Part shown: positions 1-11,077 of the stretch, piece after piece | Position numbering within the stretch: the first letter of the stretch is position 1 | Layout: every line of letters begins with the position of its first letter | Origin: Daedaleopsis sinensis | Taxonomy: Eukaryota > Basidiomycota > Agaricomycetes > Polyporales > Polyporaceae | Assembly (NCBI GenBank): GCA_033807695.1 | Contig: CM066307.1 | Span: 186,001-250,000 of the forward strand | Direction: 5' to 3' | Length of the DNA: 64,000 nt | Program-made: the position numbers and the translations under genes | Notes under the pieces: generated by a model | Databases searched by the model: none | Seen by the model: the letters and a program-made list of their open reading frames with translations, nothing else | Told to the model about the DNA's origin: nothing

Positions 1-171
1 CAAGGGCAGGGTCAACTATCTCATACTCTTCTCATATACACATCCTTGTTCAGGATGTAAGGTGAGGGATGAAGTCGAGAAGAGGACACACCTTTTAACG
101 CCGCATTGGTAGATACTAGTACAAGCACAATCTCACAACGAAAGACTATTTCAAGTTCTCTATAACCGTCT
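1..171. other. Intergenic edge of window
   Basis: No gene is supported here. Short open frames exist on both strands, but none has recognisable composition or a matching splice structure. Confidence 0.4.
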
Positions 172-699
172 TCAGTACCGAATATATGAGTGAGGGAACA
201 CTGGCAGCTTACCATGGGCGCGCTCGATCTTCTCGACACTCGCATTCTCCACGTACTTCTTCAGCCGCATCCGCTCTCCATTCGTCATGGGCTCAAGCCG
301 TCTCGCATCTCCATCATGGATCACCCACCATGTGCAAACGACGTCCCGTTTCCCAGCGCGCTGAAGCCAAGACATCCGAAGTTCCTGCTCGAAACCTGCC
401 GGGTCTACCTCTTCTTCATTCAATGCACTGCCGCTGTATAGAAGCATTGGCCCTGGCATGCCGCGATCTTGCGTCGCACTGATAGCACGTGTCCGGTCCT
501 CGTCCCCCGTTGTCCGTCGGGGCCCTGCGAGCGTCACGAACCTGAGCGTACGGATAGCGTCGGCCACACATTGGGGGAGGATGACGCCGCTCATGAGCAG
601 CGCGTTGTGAAATTTCAGTTTCTCCTCTTCGCTGACTGAGTGCGGCAGCACTTGCATGAAAGGTCCAACCTTTGCTCCCCTGTGGTCAGAAGGTGCCAC
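172..699 (-). CDS. Hypothetical protein, about 175 aa
   Basis: An uninterrupted minus-strand frame of 175 codons ends at 172. I do not recognise a family. The product is charged and probably alpha-helical: a Glu/Lys-rich stretch follows residue 20, a WWVIHDGD segment lies near residue 120, and a Lys/Arg/Glu helix follows near residues 130-160. The composition looks like a real protein rather than an antisense shadow. It lies downstream of the HET-domain gene on the same strand, about 1 kb away. The first Met may not be the true start, because upstream exons are possible in the unannotated 0.7-1.7 kb stretch. Nothing in the sequence indicates a function. Confidence 0.45.
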   Translation of the reverse strand: MAPSDHRGAKVGPFMQVLPHSVSEEEKLKFHNALLMSGVILPQCVADAIRTLRFVTLAGPRRTTGDEDRTRAISATQDRGMPGPMLLYSGSALNEEEVDPAGFEQELRMSWLQRAGKRDVVCTWWVIHDGDARRLEPMTNGERMRLKKYVENASVEKIERAHGKLPVFPHSYIRY

Positions 700-1718
700 G
701 GAAGGGCAAGCTTATGATGTGCTTCCAGCCCTGCTGGACGACGCTGGACATGTCAACTTAGTGAGCGAAGGCATGGGGATCTCGATGTCCCGTGAAGCTT
801 GAACACAACTGACGGCGGTATTCGCTGCAGCCGTTGAATATTGAGGTGCTTCCGGGTGGTTCAGGCGCGGTCTTCTGAGTCGGAGGTTTGCTGAAAATGA
901 AGAACAACGAGGTCAGCGCATCAGTTGCAAACTTGTGATTCGCCCTGGTGAGACTGCGTGAGATGGCACTGTAAAGATAGGGACACAGATTTATCACAAT
1001 GCGAAGCGGCGAGACAACAGTAGGTGTAGTGTGTGATACGGACACTGTATCCGAGTTCACACGTTCTACTCGCAGCATGACGACTTTCGCGAAATCTTCA
1101 AGTTTACTCATTGGAGCACGAGAATAGGTTCTAGGGTAGCCCAATCTCTGACAGCCCCAATGAGTCTGAGCCGATCGAAGACAACATCGTGCTCGTCGTA
1201 TCGAATCGGACGTCCACTTTGCCTCCACTCGTCCTGTACCAAGAACCGAAGTTCATGTGCGAAGAGACAACGTCAGTGTTATCGTTCCTTTATTCATTAG
1301 GCTTCTGCACTGAGCTACTTACGATTGCGTTCTTGACTTGCTGTGCAATAAAGGTGGCCAATTCTGCTCGACTCGGTCGACCCCGTCGGAAGACGTCTAG
1401 GAGTACATATACCGTGGACCCCAATCCATGTAGCTGTCAAAGACTCAAAATTCATCATCTGAAGTCATGTGGACATTATACTCACATCTATCACAATGCC
1501 CTGTTTCATAGAGAGTCCTCTGCGCGGAAACGCGAGTTGCTGATGATCCTGGAGCGTCCGATAGTCTTCAACGAGAGCACACTGTAGGAGGATCCCCCGT
1601 TCCCTGAATTGACAGACCTCCAACTTGGGGTAGGAAGAGGTGGCGGGCTTGGCAGAAGCAACCCCGTTAAATAGATCTTCGATTGTCGCTATCTTCGGCT
1701 GCGTAAGTTCAAGTGACT
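700..1718. other. Intergenic, no recognised gene
   Basis: About 1 kb with only short overlapping frames on both strands (the longest are about 130-156 codons and low in recognisable content). It could hold 5' exons of the 172-699 gene or the 3' UTR of the HET gene. I see no repeats or motifs of note. Confidence 0.35.
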
Positions 1719-3815
1719 TTAGTATAGTGATGACACAGCCCAGACTGAGGAAGGAGGGCTTACGGCAGAGAAACATTGCGAGTCGAACGGATCGTGAATG
1801 CTCAAGCTAGAGATAGGCGACAGGATTGGGATCTGGCCTTCGCTCAGGCTCAACCCTACAATCAGTGGGATGTTTGACGCTTCATGCCAGGAAGGTAAAG
1901 CACAGTCCGGAGGTACCTCCACTGAGTTCGAGTCGACCGGGGTGGCACGGAAGATGGGCGCCGGACTGCCACTGCGAAGCAGCTCGGAGGAAGGATATGA
2001 TATCGACAAATAGTACACCGGAGGTGTGTCAACGTCCTGGGAGAATCCACCAAACGGGCTGAACCCAGAAGTGAAGGTGAGCTGTATAGCGGTAATAGGA
2101 GGAGTAGTGCCAGACGTGGTCGAACCGTCGACACTGAAGCAATTGAAACGAGTAGAGGACGACCTAGATGTCCAAGTGTGGACGTGCTCTGGATGGGTAC
2201 ATCTCCTCCGACCGTTCTGCATGATTGCTTTGCGGGATTCGTTTGTCACGGGTTTGGAAGCTGATGTATAAGGACGAACAGACACACCGAACTGCCAGGG
2301 CTGGTGATCGTCGTAACATGATGTCTGGAATATAGCCGCGCAGAAATACCATGAGTCACCGGAAGATATAGTGAGAAAATGATCTCGAGCATGGTTAGAG
2401 AGCTCGACCTTGAGGCCGAGCGTTGCTAACCGAGAGATTGACCAGTCCGGGAGAACAATTTTAAGGGATGTCGGAGACGGTTCGGATTCGACAAGGCAGA
2501 CCGCGGGAGTCGGACACGAGGAAGCCCCATAATCCGGACGATGGCGCACAATGACCTCCGTGACCTGGAATGAGAGCCGTTGTATGTCTTCTGGAGAGAG
2601 AGACAGCATGAAAAGAGTGTGATATGCATGTCTAGTGATGACATCCACATTCCATACGGGTTGGTCGTCGACTTGGCACACGGTGGCACCAACGGAATAC
2701 ACTCCATGTCTAGGCCGCCTCAAAACTAGTGCAAGAATACGTCTGTTTCTGTCCTCGCATGCGAGAATTGCAAGTGAGAGGCGGGGGCCGAGAGTCACTA
2801 CGGGGAAGGAAGTCCGTATGCCGGAAGGAGTTACCGCGTCAGTCGGATGGAAGATAGGAAGTCGTAGCCGTTGTACAAGAAGATGTGAGTCGATAGCTTG
2901 AATGTCGCCGGATGCAGAGAACAGGGCAGGAGTCGGCGAAAGTAAGACGTCATATCGAGGGTGGATTCCGTACTCTGCGAAGTAACGGTCTTCGATATCT
3001 GATTGTGTCCGTACCGCCCCGGCACGCTGCCACACGAAGATGCTTTGGTCTGGGATACGCTTCAGGATCTCTTCCTGCAGTCGAATGAAAGCACGGACAC
3101 CCTCCCCATATAGAACAGGGATGTGGACATCAAAGATACCCATCAGACAGCAAGCCTCATCCTCTTTCCTAGACGTGACTCGCTCGGAGGCCCAGGACAT
3201 TCGCCGAGCGACGCTGACCGAGCTAAGCGGCATGGACTGAAGAAGCATTCCCTCATCTATCTGTGTGATCTCCTCGATCAGGCCGGAGAAGGTCGCCTTC
3301 GTCCCGAGAGCTCTCCAGGCAGAGGAGACGAAGATGACGGTAGAAGGTGCGATGAGTTCCTGCAGTGTCCATCCCCGCCTGAACCATCGACTCTCGCGGA
3401 ACGTAGAACGACCAATGTACGGATCTTCATTGCCGTCCACATCGTGAAGGAAGGCATAACAGACCGTCGAGCTGCCGTACCAGGTGTACATAGAGTTGAT
3501 GGCTTCGGAGAGCTCCGAGTCGGCGCTGCTCGACTTGTCGATACAGCACGAGTCTATCCAGATGTAGCGAAAGCCGTCGGCGAAAGCAAGTGCGCACGCC
3601 GCGCGGATCTTTGGAGATGCCACCTCGAGAACAGCGTTGACAGGACGAGTTGGGTCCGCTCGACGTGCAATCGTGTCCTGTTGCTGGATGGATAGAAGTT
3701 CCTCGAACGACTGCTCTCCCTCCTGAGACCAGACATGAGAGAGGGTCGCGTATCGGACTTCGTACGGGTTGTCGAACCAATAGAACTGTCCGGTGCGCGT
3801 GCTGAGGAGTCGCAT
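1719..3815 (-). CDS. HET-domain (heterokaryon incompatibility-like) protein
   Basis: A 698-codon intronless frame. The N-terminus has the three hallmark HET blocks: LSHVWS near residue 25, YIWIDSCCID near residue 85, and a WFRRGWTLQELIAP block near residue 145. The next segment, about residues 195-250, has a WASERVTSRKEDEACCLMGIF block and a VLYGEG motif, characteristic of the DUF8212 region of basidiomycete HET proteins. The C-terminal 400 residues are lineage-specific. HET proteins in ascomycetes trigger cell death on fusion of incompatible hyphae; in basidiomycetes they form large families of mostly unknown role, so the function here is inferred from the domain only. The start at MRLLSTRTG matches the usual N-terminus of the family. 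Confidence 0.88.
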   Translation of the reverse strand: MRLLSTRTGQFYWFDNPYEVRYATLSHVWSQEGEQSFEELLSIQQQDTIARRADPTRPVNAVLEVASPKIRAACALAFADGFRYIWIDSCCIDKSSSADSELSEAINSMYTWYGSSTVCYAFLHDVDGNEDPYIGRSTFRESRWFRRGWTLQELIAPSTVIFVSSAWRALGTKATFSGLIEEITQIDEGMLLQSMPLSSVSVARRMSWASERVTSRKEDEACCLMGIFDVHIPVLYGEGVRAFIRLQEEILKRIPDQSIFVWQRAGAVRTQSDIEDRYFAEYGIHPRYDVLLSPTPALFSASGDIQAIDSHLLVQRLRLPIFHPTDAVTPSGIRTSFPVVTLGPRLSLAILACEDRNRRILALVLRRPRHGVYSVGATVCQVDDQPVWNVDVITRHAYHTLFMLSLSPEDIQRLSFQVTEVIVRHRPDYGASSCPTPAVCLVESEPSPTSLKIVLPDWSISRLATLGLKVELSNHARDHFLTISSGDSWYFCAAIFQTSCYDDHQPWQFGVSVRPYTSASKPVTNESRKAIMQNGRRRCTHPEHVHTWTSRSSSTRFNCFSVDGSTTSGTTPPITAIQLTFTSGFSPFGGFSQDVDTPPVYYLSISYPSSELLRSGSPAPIFRATPVDSNSVEVPPDCALPSWHEASNIPLIVGLSLSEGQIPILSPISSLSIHDPFDSQCFSAVSPPSSVWAVSSLY

Positions 3816-4395
3816 GGCGATCTATGAGCTGTATGACTCAGCGTCCGAAGCGTCACGATGCTTAGGGTAGAACATTGCATACCAGAGAGTATGAATATCG
3901 CGCCCTGTGCGCAATGGGAGTATATCGCAGAGGGCGGACGAGCTCAATCAACTCCGACCCTATCGGTGATGAGAGGCCCCGCCACGACCATCCCGGAGCT
4001 GACTAAGAATCACGCACGGGGAATCCATATGCATCATGAGGCAAGCACGTTATGCAATTCCTGGCCGGGTGCATTGAGAAGGAATGGAAGTTCGCTAGGG
4101 TGTTCTTCGGTTACACAGCAACCTTCTTATTCCTATATGAATGTCGACCAGGAGTCTAACAGCGCATATCTGTTTTATTTCATAAATGAAGTTAGTAGGT
4201 TTTACGAAGAAATCAGGACCAACCTAAGCCGTTCGACTCGAACACGATGTGTTTCGTTCCCACGCGTCGCGACGTTGACAGTACTGCAGGATCTCCAAAG
4301 TACGCTTTCGCATTGATATCTCAGAGGGCCGTACAACACACTATGTGAGTAAAGGAGTGAACAACCGCGTGTACGGTACTGCATAAGTACGAGTT
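3816..4395. other. Intergenic region upstream of the HET gene
   Basis: Holds the presumptive promoter of the minus-strand HET gene and no gene I can support. A 152-codon plus-strand frame (3858-4316) has no recognisable features. Confidence 0.35.
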
Positions 4396-4440
4396 AGGAG
4401 ACGCACTTTCCTGCCCGACGGACGACGCGACCTTCCAACA
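4396..4440 (-). pseudogene. Reductase relic: cofactor-loop fragment
   Basis: The minus strand encodes VASSVGQE, matching the GGASSVGQY cofactor-loop motif that ends exon 3 of the intact reductases in this window. Flanking codons are degenerate. It is a short relic lying in the opposite orientation to the neighbouring relic at 4676-4890, so the two mark a rearranged, decayed copy. Confidence 0.5.
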
Positions 4441-4675
4441 TCGGCACAGAGTCACTGTCCCTCCTAGAATCTCTACATCAGAAGAGTTGGGTTGCTCCTG
4501 GAAGTCAGCAAGATATTGCTGGTGCAATGTCAGTCTGTCTTTGTCAGTAGCGTCAGGGCTGTCAGGAGTGTCAGTGCGAATACACACTTACTGATGTACA
4601 TATCGACTTGGTAAGTGTCGACGTTGATTATATGAGCATGACACGCTTCAATCTGGCCCGGGCCCTCCGGTCCCG

Positions 4676-4890
4676 AAGATTCCACACGACATCTCGTTCG
4701 ACCAAGCGGTGTCGGTTCCGCTTGGCCTCGCGACCGTGTTTACCGGCAGAGTCTGGAATCATCATGATGGACCCGCAAGCTATGTCTGTCACAAGCTTCT
4801 TCCCGGCTCCGTGGGACGGAGGGGGCGAGACCAAGTTGGCGGGCAAGCCTCCGTTCGTCGTTGAGGGTGCGTTGTCGTTCGAGAACCGGA
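4676..4890 (+). pseudogene. Degenerate NAD(P)H reductase exon 3 relic, inverted
   Basis: The plus strand encodes a recognisable version of reductase exon 3: an IPHDISFDQAVSVPLGLATV block, then after a frame change a FFPAPWDGGGETKLAGKPPF block. The intact copies B-F and A have the equivalent IPENISFDQAASIPLG and FPAPWEEGGETKFAGKPAF segments. At least one frameshift separates the two blocks, and no exons 1, 2, 4 or 5 adjoin it. It lies opposite in orientation to all intact copies, so it is a decayed, inverted fragment of the array. Confidence 0.75.
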
Positions 4891-5417
4891 CCCGGGATAA
4901 GCTAGAGAGTTGGTCACTAAGAGATTAGCTCACATCCTTCTTCTGCGGAGTAAGTATGTGGCAGGATCAGCCATGTCTGCTGTCCGCGGTCCTACTTACT
5001 AGTGTAGAAGTGTATTGAATATAAGTCGCTAGCATGGCTTGGTAAGGGGTCTGACTTACCATACATTTACTTTGGCTCCAAGCTCCATGTTATATCTGTT
5101 GTACAGGAGACTGGAAGAATCATGGAGGAGGGAGGTGAAGGAGTGGTAGTGGTCACTGGTGAAAGCGAGGAGAAAAGTTCGCGTTACTTGGGACTATGTG
5201 ACACTGAGTGACTGCACGCGTAAGCGCTGGTCACGCTCGAATCGTTCGTGAAGCTTTGAAGACTCGAACTGCGGCAGTGTGCGTGGACTGAGTGGCTTTT
5301 CCATCCTAGTTACTATGCATACAGCCTGAGCTCTCAATCTATAGTAGTATACAGCCGCTACTAGTACTAGGCTGGTACTGTACACCTGCCTGACGCACAG
5401 TCACTGCGATGCCCGAC
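4891..5417. other. Intergenic, no gene seen
   Basis: About 0.5 kb between the inverted reductase relic and the 3' end of copy A. No coding signal or repeat was recognised. It probably includes the copy A transcription terminator region. Confidence 0.35.
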
Positions 5418-5489
5418 CTATGCAGTCTCTTGCGGATGCGCGATCAGCTTCAACGCGCTGACCTTGTTCTGCCTCAACCTCTCCAAGCC
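5418..5489 (-). pseudogene. Detached 3' end of reductase copy A (last exon, part b)
   Basis: Read on the minus strand this encodes GLERLRQNKVSALKLIAHPQ, then ETA and a stop, the canonical C-terminus seen in reductase copies B-F. It is exactly the part missing from copy A at 23560. The two pieces overlap by an 11-bp sequence (CTCTCCAAGCC) present at both ends of the intervening 18-kb element. Removing the element and one copy of the 11-mer restores a last exon of 120 bp, the same length as in copy B. So this is not an independent relic but the tail of copy A. Confidence 0.92.
5479..5489. repeat. Target-site duplication, left copy (CTCTCCAAGCC)
   Basis: An 11-bp identity with 23560-23570. It belongs to the reductase copy A coding sequence on both sides. 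The real duplication may be 8-11 bp, because part of the identity could be coincidental; 8 bp is the usual length reported for KDZ-type insertions. Confidence 0.85.
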
Positions 5490-6130
5490 ACACAATTCAG
5501 TATAAATACCCTACTATACTTACCATTAAACGTTGTTAAATGGGTACCATCGGTGGACCATTATTCTTGATTAATATTGTCTAAAGGTAGGCCATGGTAG
5601 ACTAATTGTGATGGCCAATATGGTCAGTACAGTGTGCCATTTATGCTGATATCTCACACACTAGCAATTGGGTGGTACAGTCTGATATAACAATTGGCAC
5701 TATTTATTCCTCACTACACCACACCAATTCATGCATCCTACTTTACCAGTACAATATGTCAATTCATGCACTTCTATTCCCCAGTGAACTTGACCATTTC
5801 AATTGTGACAACCTTTGTAAATATACAGTTTGGTGAGCTGATTGCTTCATGTATACGTGTAGTGTACTGTGCTGATCAGAAGGCTGAAATGTCTACCTGA
5901 CTACTATGATTTAAAGTATACTAAAGCCCTCTATACCTGTACTATTATTTACTGTTTAATGACCTGCCTTGGTCAGCCAATTGTGTTGAGTTGATGTCCA
6001 CGGTCGTGCATGTAATAGCATAGACTAATCCACTGTACACTACATAGATTCTCAATAACCACTGGTCTGTATCTTATGGTCCACCATTCTCGCCGACAGT
6101 ATGACCACGTCGGGTGCAACCCAGCTGCTG
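5490..6130. other. AT-rich left end of the KDZ-TET element
   Basis: Noncoding, AT-rich sequence with several CAATTGG-type words, unlike the CCGG-rich interior that begins near 6180. Similar words occur at the right end (23273-23559). A 68-codon plus frame at 5694-5900 has no features of a gene. Confidence 0.5.
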
Positions 6131-6615
6131 GCTGTGGAGATCATACAGGATCTCCGGCAGATGGTCATCTTGCACCCCATCAAGCCCGATGCATGAAACC
6201 CGGGAACCCGGCAGTGCCACCATGTCCGGTGAATGAAACCCGGGCTTCCGGGAGCACCACCATGTCCGGTGGACCATAAAGCGGTGGTGCTGGAGAGCAT
6301 ACAAGATCTCCGGCAGATGGTCATGCTGCACTCCATCACGCATGAGACCGAGGCAGCCGGTATCACTGTATTGCAACAAGTGTTCCTCTCACCACACCGC
6401 CAATCAGTTTTGGGAAGACCAGTGGAACAGCTCAAGTTGAGATGTGCTATGCTCTATCAAGCCCGATGCATGAAACCCGGGAACCCGGCAGTGCCACCAT
6501 GTCCGGTGAATGAAACCCGGGCTTCCGGGAGCACCACCATGTCCGGTGGACCATACAGCGGCGGTGCTGGAGAGCATACAAGATCTCCGGCAGATGATCA
6601 TGCCGTGCTCCATCA
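6131..6615 (+). repeat. Subterminal direct repeats, spacing 277 bp
   Basis: A block of about 155 bp starting at 6181 recurs starting at 6458 with few changes. Each contains a partly inverted pair of AAGCCCGG/CCGGGCTT and ATGTCCGG words followed by an ATACAAGATCTCCGGCAGAT segment. A third, partial copy precedes the first (6131-6180). These are the densest AWGYCCGG clusters near the left end and may be transposase or regulatory binding sites. Confidence 0.8.
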
Positions 6616-6965
6616 TGCAGGACGTCTGCATGAGACCTAGGGGGCTACTAGCACCATCCCCCATGTAACCGTGGAGTCGCTCACTTGAGAACTATGCATT
6701 ATGTCACTGGGGTTCCCAATGTCCGGGGGTTAGACCGGGGCATCTCCGATCGCTACTGCACGGACATATATGAACCCCAGACTGACTCCAATTTAACATT
6801 TCGTTACTGTTTCAAAGCACTGAGTGCTGGCAACAGGTGTTACCATGCCCGGGATTTCTCCGTCAGCTTTCTTCAGTCCCAGTCTGCAATTTTGAAATTC
6901 TATCGAAGTCTGCCAGATACTGCTTTAGGCAATAACAGTGTCTAGTAGTGTACAAGGGTGCATCA

Positions 6966-7765
6966 TCAATTAGCATTCTCCTTACCCAGCGTACTACTGA
7001 TCAGCCATGCATTATAGTCCACCCAGCCCTGGGCGTTCAGCCGTCCCAGCCTCCTGACCACCTCTCGGGCTTCACTCCCAACTCGCTCCCAGGCCGCAAT
7101 ATCCCCGGCGATGACTACCCTTCGATGAACCCCGGTAATCATACAGTCTGTGGCTACGGAACGCCACAAAGCCCGTCCTTCTTGACTGGAGAGTGTTGAC
7201 GGATGTTCTTGCACCTCAGGATGGACGATTGACTGTTGAGGGTCCTGCAGAGCAGGCACACTGGAGGGTGGCTCTGTTGGTGATCGGAGTCCGATAGGTG
7301 CCAAGCGCGGCTTCTTACGGGCTTCTCCCTCGGGTTGTGCGTCGGGTTTCGGAGAATCCACGGTAATTGGCGGTAAACGACGTTTCCGGGCGACCATTGC
7401 TGCTGGTGGAATGTCACGAAGCCTGACTTCGTGTAGAGGGGGCTCAGCAGCAATGGGCCCCATCCGGGGTCGTTTCTAAATATTGTTAGCGTACAGAGTG
7501 CACACAAGAGGGACCGGGCTTACCGCAGGCACCGGCCGGACTTCACTTGTCTCGGGCTTTGCGTCACTGTCCAATGAGATCGCGCCGTCTGGGATAAGAC
7601 CAATGGGGGGCAGGCGAGATTGTCTCTGGCTACTCGTTAGTAGAAGCAGAAACACTTATAATTCAAACCTACCTTGCGTGGAGGTGGGGGATTGTCAAGA
7701 CCGGGGTCTACAATCCCCGGAACTGAACTCCCAACATCAGTCGCCGGGGCTTCCAAATCGTGCAT
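6966..7765 (-). CDS. Element gene 1: unknown, about 234 aa
   Basis: Three exons, 7765-7673, 7625-7524 and 7475-6966 (93, 102 and 510 bp, all phase 0), joined by introns of 47 and 48 bp with GT..AG ends. The product is unrecognised. It is Pro/Arg-rich in the first two thirds, with a duplicated motif RLPPIGL / RLAPIGL, basic KKR/RKR clusters suggesting nuclear localisation, and a more ordered C-terminal helical part containing RALWRSVATDC and AREVVRRLGRL. It is transcribed divergently from gene 2 with 325 bp between start codons. It lies wholly inside the KDZ-TET element, so it is probably an accessory gene of the transposon rather than a host gene. Confidence 0.6.
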
Positions 7766-8090
7766 GTTTACTGTTCATCACCGTGTCAGTACTAATAGTT
7801 CTGGACTAATATGTACCTCTCCAGGTCTTACATGTATTGCTCTGGATTTCTACTGGACCATTGCATCAGTGTGGGTCAGTACACAATTGGTCCAGCACGT
7901 TTAGTGACTCACGGTGTCCAAAAGGTAGCAGACTTGAAGCGAAATCAGCAAATTGCATGACTTGGTCATCGCATCAATCGCTTTCCCACGGCGCGAGAGG
8001 ACGCGACTCCTTGACGCCCACACCCCTTGTCAGTCGCTGTGTGGTCTCTTCTGCTCTTGTCTTCCACCTTCTCGCCCTCCGCTGCTTGTT
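7766..8090. promoter_or_regulatory. Divergent promoter region of element genes 1 and 2
   Basis: The 325-bp spacer between the opposed start codons (ATG at 7765 on minus, ATG at 8091 on plus) must hold both promoters. No TATA-like box stands out. It contains fewer AWGYCCGG words than the flanking genes. Confidence 0.45.
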
Positions 8091-11077
8091 ATGTCTCTCG
8101 CGAACGTCCCCGCCTCTTACTCTGCTTCTCTCGCGCAGCTCTACCAGCGGAGTGATGAATGCCACAGTGCCTGGCTCGTCCGACCCCCATCCAACTCACC
8201 TCAATTCCGACAGTGGGAAGACCAATTCGACAACGACCTAGAGCGCATGGGGGAGGTGGTCACCGCCCTCAACGCCAACAAGTCAGCACCATCATGCCCG
8301 GTCCCCCCCTTCGTGCTTGCCTGGATCGCCGAGCACAACCGTTCTTGGCAGCCCGGTGCGACGTTCAGCTATGACCGCCTCGACCCCGCAAACGCACCCG
8401 CCCAGTTTGGCATCTTCGTGTGCGCAGCGTCGCATAAGATGGTCGTTAGGGATGGATGGTGGGATGCATATGCAGGTACGCCCTGATAACACTGCCAGTC
8501 TAGCTTGTACTAATCGACACCGCTCGTCAAACCTGGTTCCCTGGCCATACAAGCCCCTGCCAAACCCGCTCCCCCCAAACCCACTCCTTCTCCAGCTCCC
8601 CCCAAGCCCACTCCCGCTCCCACAGACCCCTCCCCATCTACTCCCGCTCCGGGTGAGGATGAGCCTCCAAACCCGGCTGCTCGCTCCAAACATTCTCGGA
8701 AACGGGCTCTAATCACGCCGGAGACCATCTCGGACTCTGACGACGAGGACGAGAACACTCTCCTACCAGCTCGGGGTAGACGAGCGAACAGAGTTCGCGT
8801 CGTCATTCCTGTCCCTCCTCCAGGCGAAGGTCCCAAGCGCAAGAAGTTGAAGACGTCTTCCACCCCCAACCCCGAGCCGGTCTCGAAGCCCGGGCCTTCC
8901 TCCAAACCCGACGCGGTCTCAAAGCCCGGACCCTCATCCAAACCCGAGCCGGTCTCGAAGCCCGGACCCTCCTCCAAACCCGCCACTGTGAAGCCCGGCG
9001 ATCACTCAGCCCGGACCTCGACCGAGCCCTCAAACAAGGCCAAGAGCAAACTGAAAGCCGCAGCGGTCCCAGTGGAGGAAGAGGACTCAGGTAGCGGCGA
9101 GGAGGAAGATGAGGAAGACGAGGATCAGAAGGGGGAAGACAGTGGTTTTATCATGTGGGAGGACAGCGAGCCCCATGGTCTAGTGAGATCCCCGGTGCGA
9201 ATGGTGCGTACTAACCATCCTCTTCCTCGTTGGGATTACTGACCTACCATCCCTTACAGAGGGTGAAGTGTCATGCGTGCGCGGTCCAGGGCCGGTTCTG
9301 CGCGGTCGACTTCACCCGCGGGGTCACCTGCCTCAGCTGCAAGGACAAGGCTTGCAAGTGCAGCTTCCGCTTGGTGCAGCCCGTCTTCGCAGACCCCGGG
9401 TCACGCAGCGCCCATGGTTGGCAGCGAGTGCAGGAGGCGTATATTGTTTGGAAATGGGCAAACGAGGCAAAGGTCAGCGACGAGCACCCATGCGCGTCCA
9501 TCCCTTCCTTCGTCACCGGCAGCCTCGACTTCAAGCCCCCTGCATGGTACACCACCGCGTACCACCAACTCACCCGCAAGAAGTCGAAGGGCAAGGAGGT
9601 CATTGACCTCACCTTCCAGTCTTCCGACGACCCGCCCACTCCTGCCAAAACTAAGTCCGCCCGGGGGAAGACCGCGACAAAGCCCGCGTCGACAAAGCCC
9701 GAGAAGGCGAAGCCCGAGAAGGCGAAGCCCGAGAAGGCGAAGCCCGAGAAGGCGAAGCCCGAGAAGGCGAAGCCCGAGAAGGCGAAGCCCGAGAAGGCGA
9801 AGCCCGAGAAAGCGAAGCCCGAGAAGGCGAAGTCCGGCCCATCCAAGTCCGAGATGGGGGTTGCAAAGGGCGAGTCCTCCAAGCCTGACAGGAAGCGTAC
9901 ACGGTCGAGCGAACCCGGGGATGAAGCAGCCCGCAAACGCGCTCGCCCCTCTGCCAGCAAGCCTGCTTCAGGGGATGCAAGTGAGGCGGATGGGGCTCTG
10001 GTCCACGGCACTCGACTCGCAGTACGCGTCTCTCCTGAACAGAGTACGTAGTCGTGCAGCCCATCTCCCTTACCTGTTTGCTCATGTACTGACAAGGGCC
10101 TTGGGGCTCTATTCAAACAGTGGCACAGCTCTTAGAGCTCCGGCGTGAGACCGAGTCCCAGGACGGCCATGGTAAGTCCACTAACCGGGCTTTGTTCGGG
10201 CGACTTCAGTTCCTCCCGGGCATTACTGATATTAACATCTTCAGCTTCTGCCGTGGATGGGGTCGAGTTCATCCGGGTCGAGGACCTCGTCCTGAACCCC
10301 TCGGACATGAGCAAGACCCCTGAAGCCCGGATCTTGGCACGCTTGGACGCTGTCGAGAAAAAGTACGATGCGGCCATGGCATTGATTCAAGCCAGCGTTG
10401 ACAGCGTTAAGGCCTCCATCGACGCGCTGAAGGTGCAGTTTGAGGAGCAGCAACATCAGATCGACTGGCTCGCTGAGCAGGTGGGGTGCGACGGATATAC
10501 CCCGGTGAGTACATTCCCACTTTTTCTGCCGGACAGTCGCTCACCAACTCCGGCTGTTCGCCGTCCATCCCCGCAGGAAGCCCGAACCCAGTCCTCTCCG
10601 ACAGCCTCCGGCTTTGGTGAGCTGGGCACACCCCGACCGTCTATCTCTTCCACCCCCCCCTCACCGCGCTCCTCCGGCCATCACACCTCATCGCCCACGC
10701 CACCTTCTGCCCCCTCACCCCCCCCCATACCAATGTCATCCTGGCACAAGTGGGGCTTCAAGATGCCCTCCCGCACCTGGATGTTTGAGCAGGTGCCCGG
10801 CAGCTCTCCTATGCCCGGGAATCACGAAGCCGAGGAGCCGCCAGCACCGGTCGTCCTGGACATTGAGATGAGGGGACAGCAGCCTGTCAGCGCCCTGCCG
10901 GCCTCTTCCTCCACTGCTGGCGACATCTCCGTGCCTCCTCCTCCGACTCTATCTCCACCGCCGCTTCCGCCCCATGAGCCGTCAAGCCCGGCGGGCAAGT
11001 CCGGTGTAGAGCAGGAGCAGGAAGAAGAGGGCGAGGCAGAGCAAGTCGGGGATGAGGTGACGGACATTTCTGTTTAA
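8091..11077 (+). CDS. Element gene 2: Cys-cluster, low-complexity nuclear-type protein
   Basis: A multi-exon gene. The first exon starts [10 protein letters not shown] at 8091 and ends near 8476. The next (about 8520-9202) is Pro/Lys/Ser-rich with repeated [16 protein letters not shown] units and an acidic EEDEEDED tract. The third (about 9261-10043) opens with a cysteine cluster (CHAC..C....CLSC...CKC) and continues into ten or so EKAKP pentapeptides and basic KRTR/RKRAR motifs. Then come a short exon, a coiled-coil exon (about 10245-10503: [20 protein letters not shown]...) and a Pro/Ser-rich acidic C-terminus ending at 11077. I do not recognise a family. The cysteine cluster plus nuclear-type basic tracts suggest a DNA- or chromatin-binding accessory protein of the transposon; this is inference. 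Confidence 0.6.
9690..9835 (+). repeat. 15-bp tandem repeat encoding EKAKP
   Basis: About nine to ten units of GAGAAGGCGAAGCCC in frame inside gene 2. Each unit carries AAGCCCG, so the repeat also multiplies the element-wide octamer core. One unit differs (GAGAAAGCG), and the rest look identical, implying recent expansion or homogenisation. Confidence 0.9.

Noticed and set aside
9271..10148. Overlapping frames on both strands at the EKAKP array (Phe/Ser-Gly-rich and Arg/Ser-rich)
   Set aside because: Only one frame contains the cysteine cluster and joins neighbouring exons in phase; the others are shadows.
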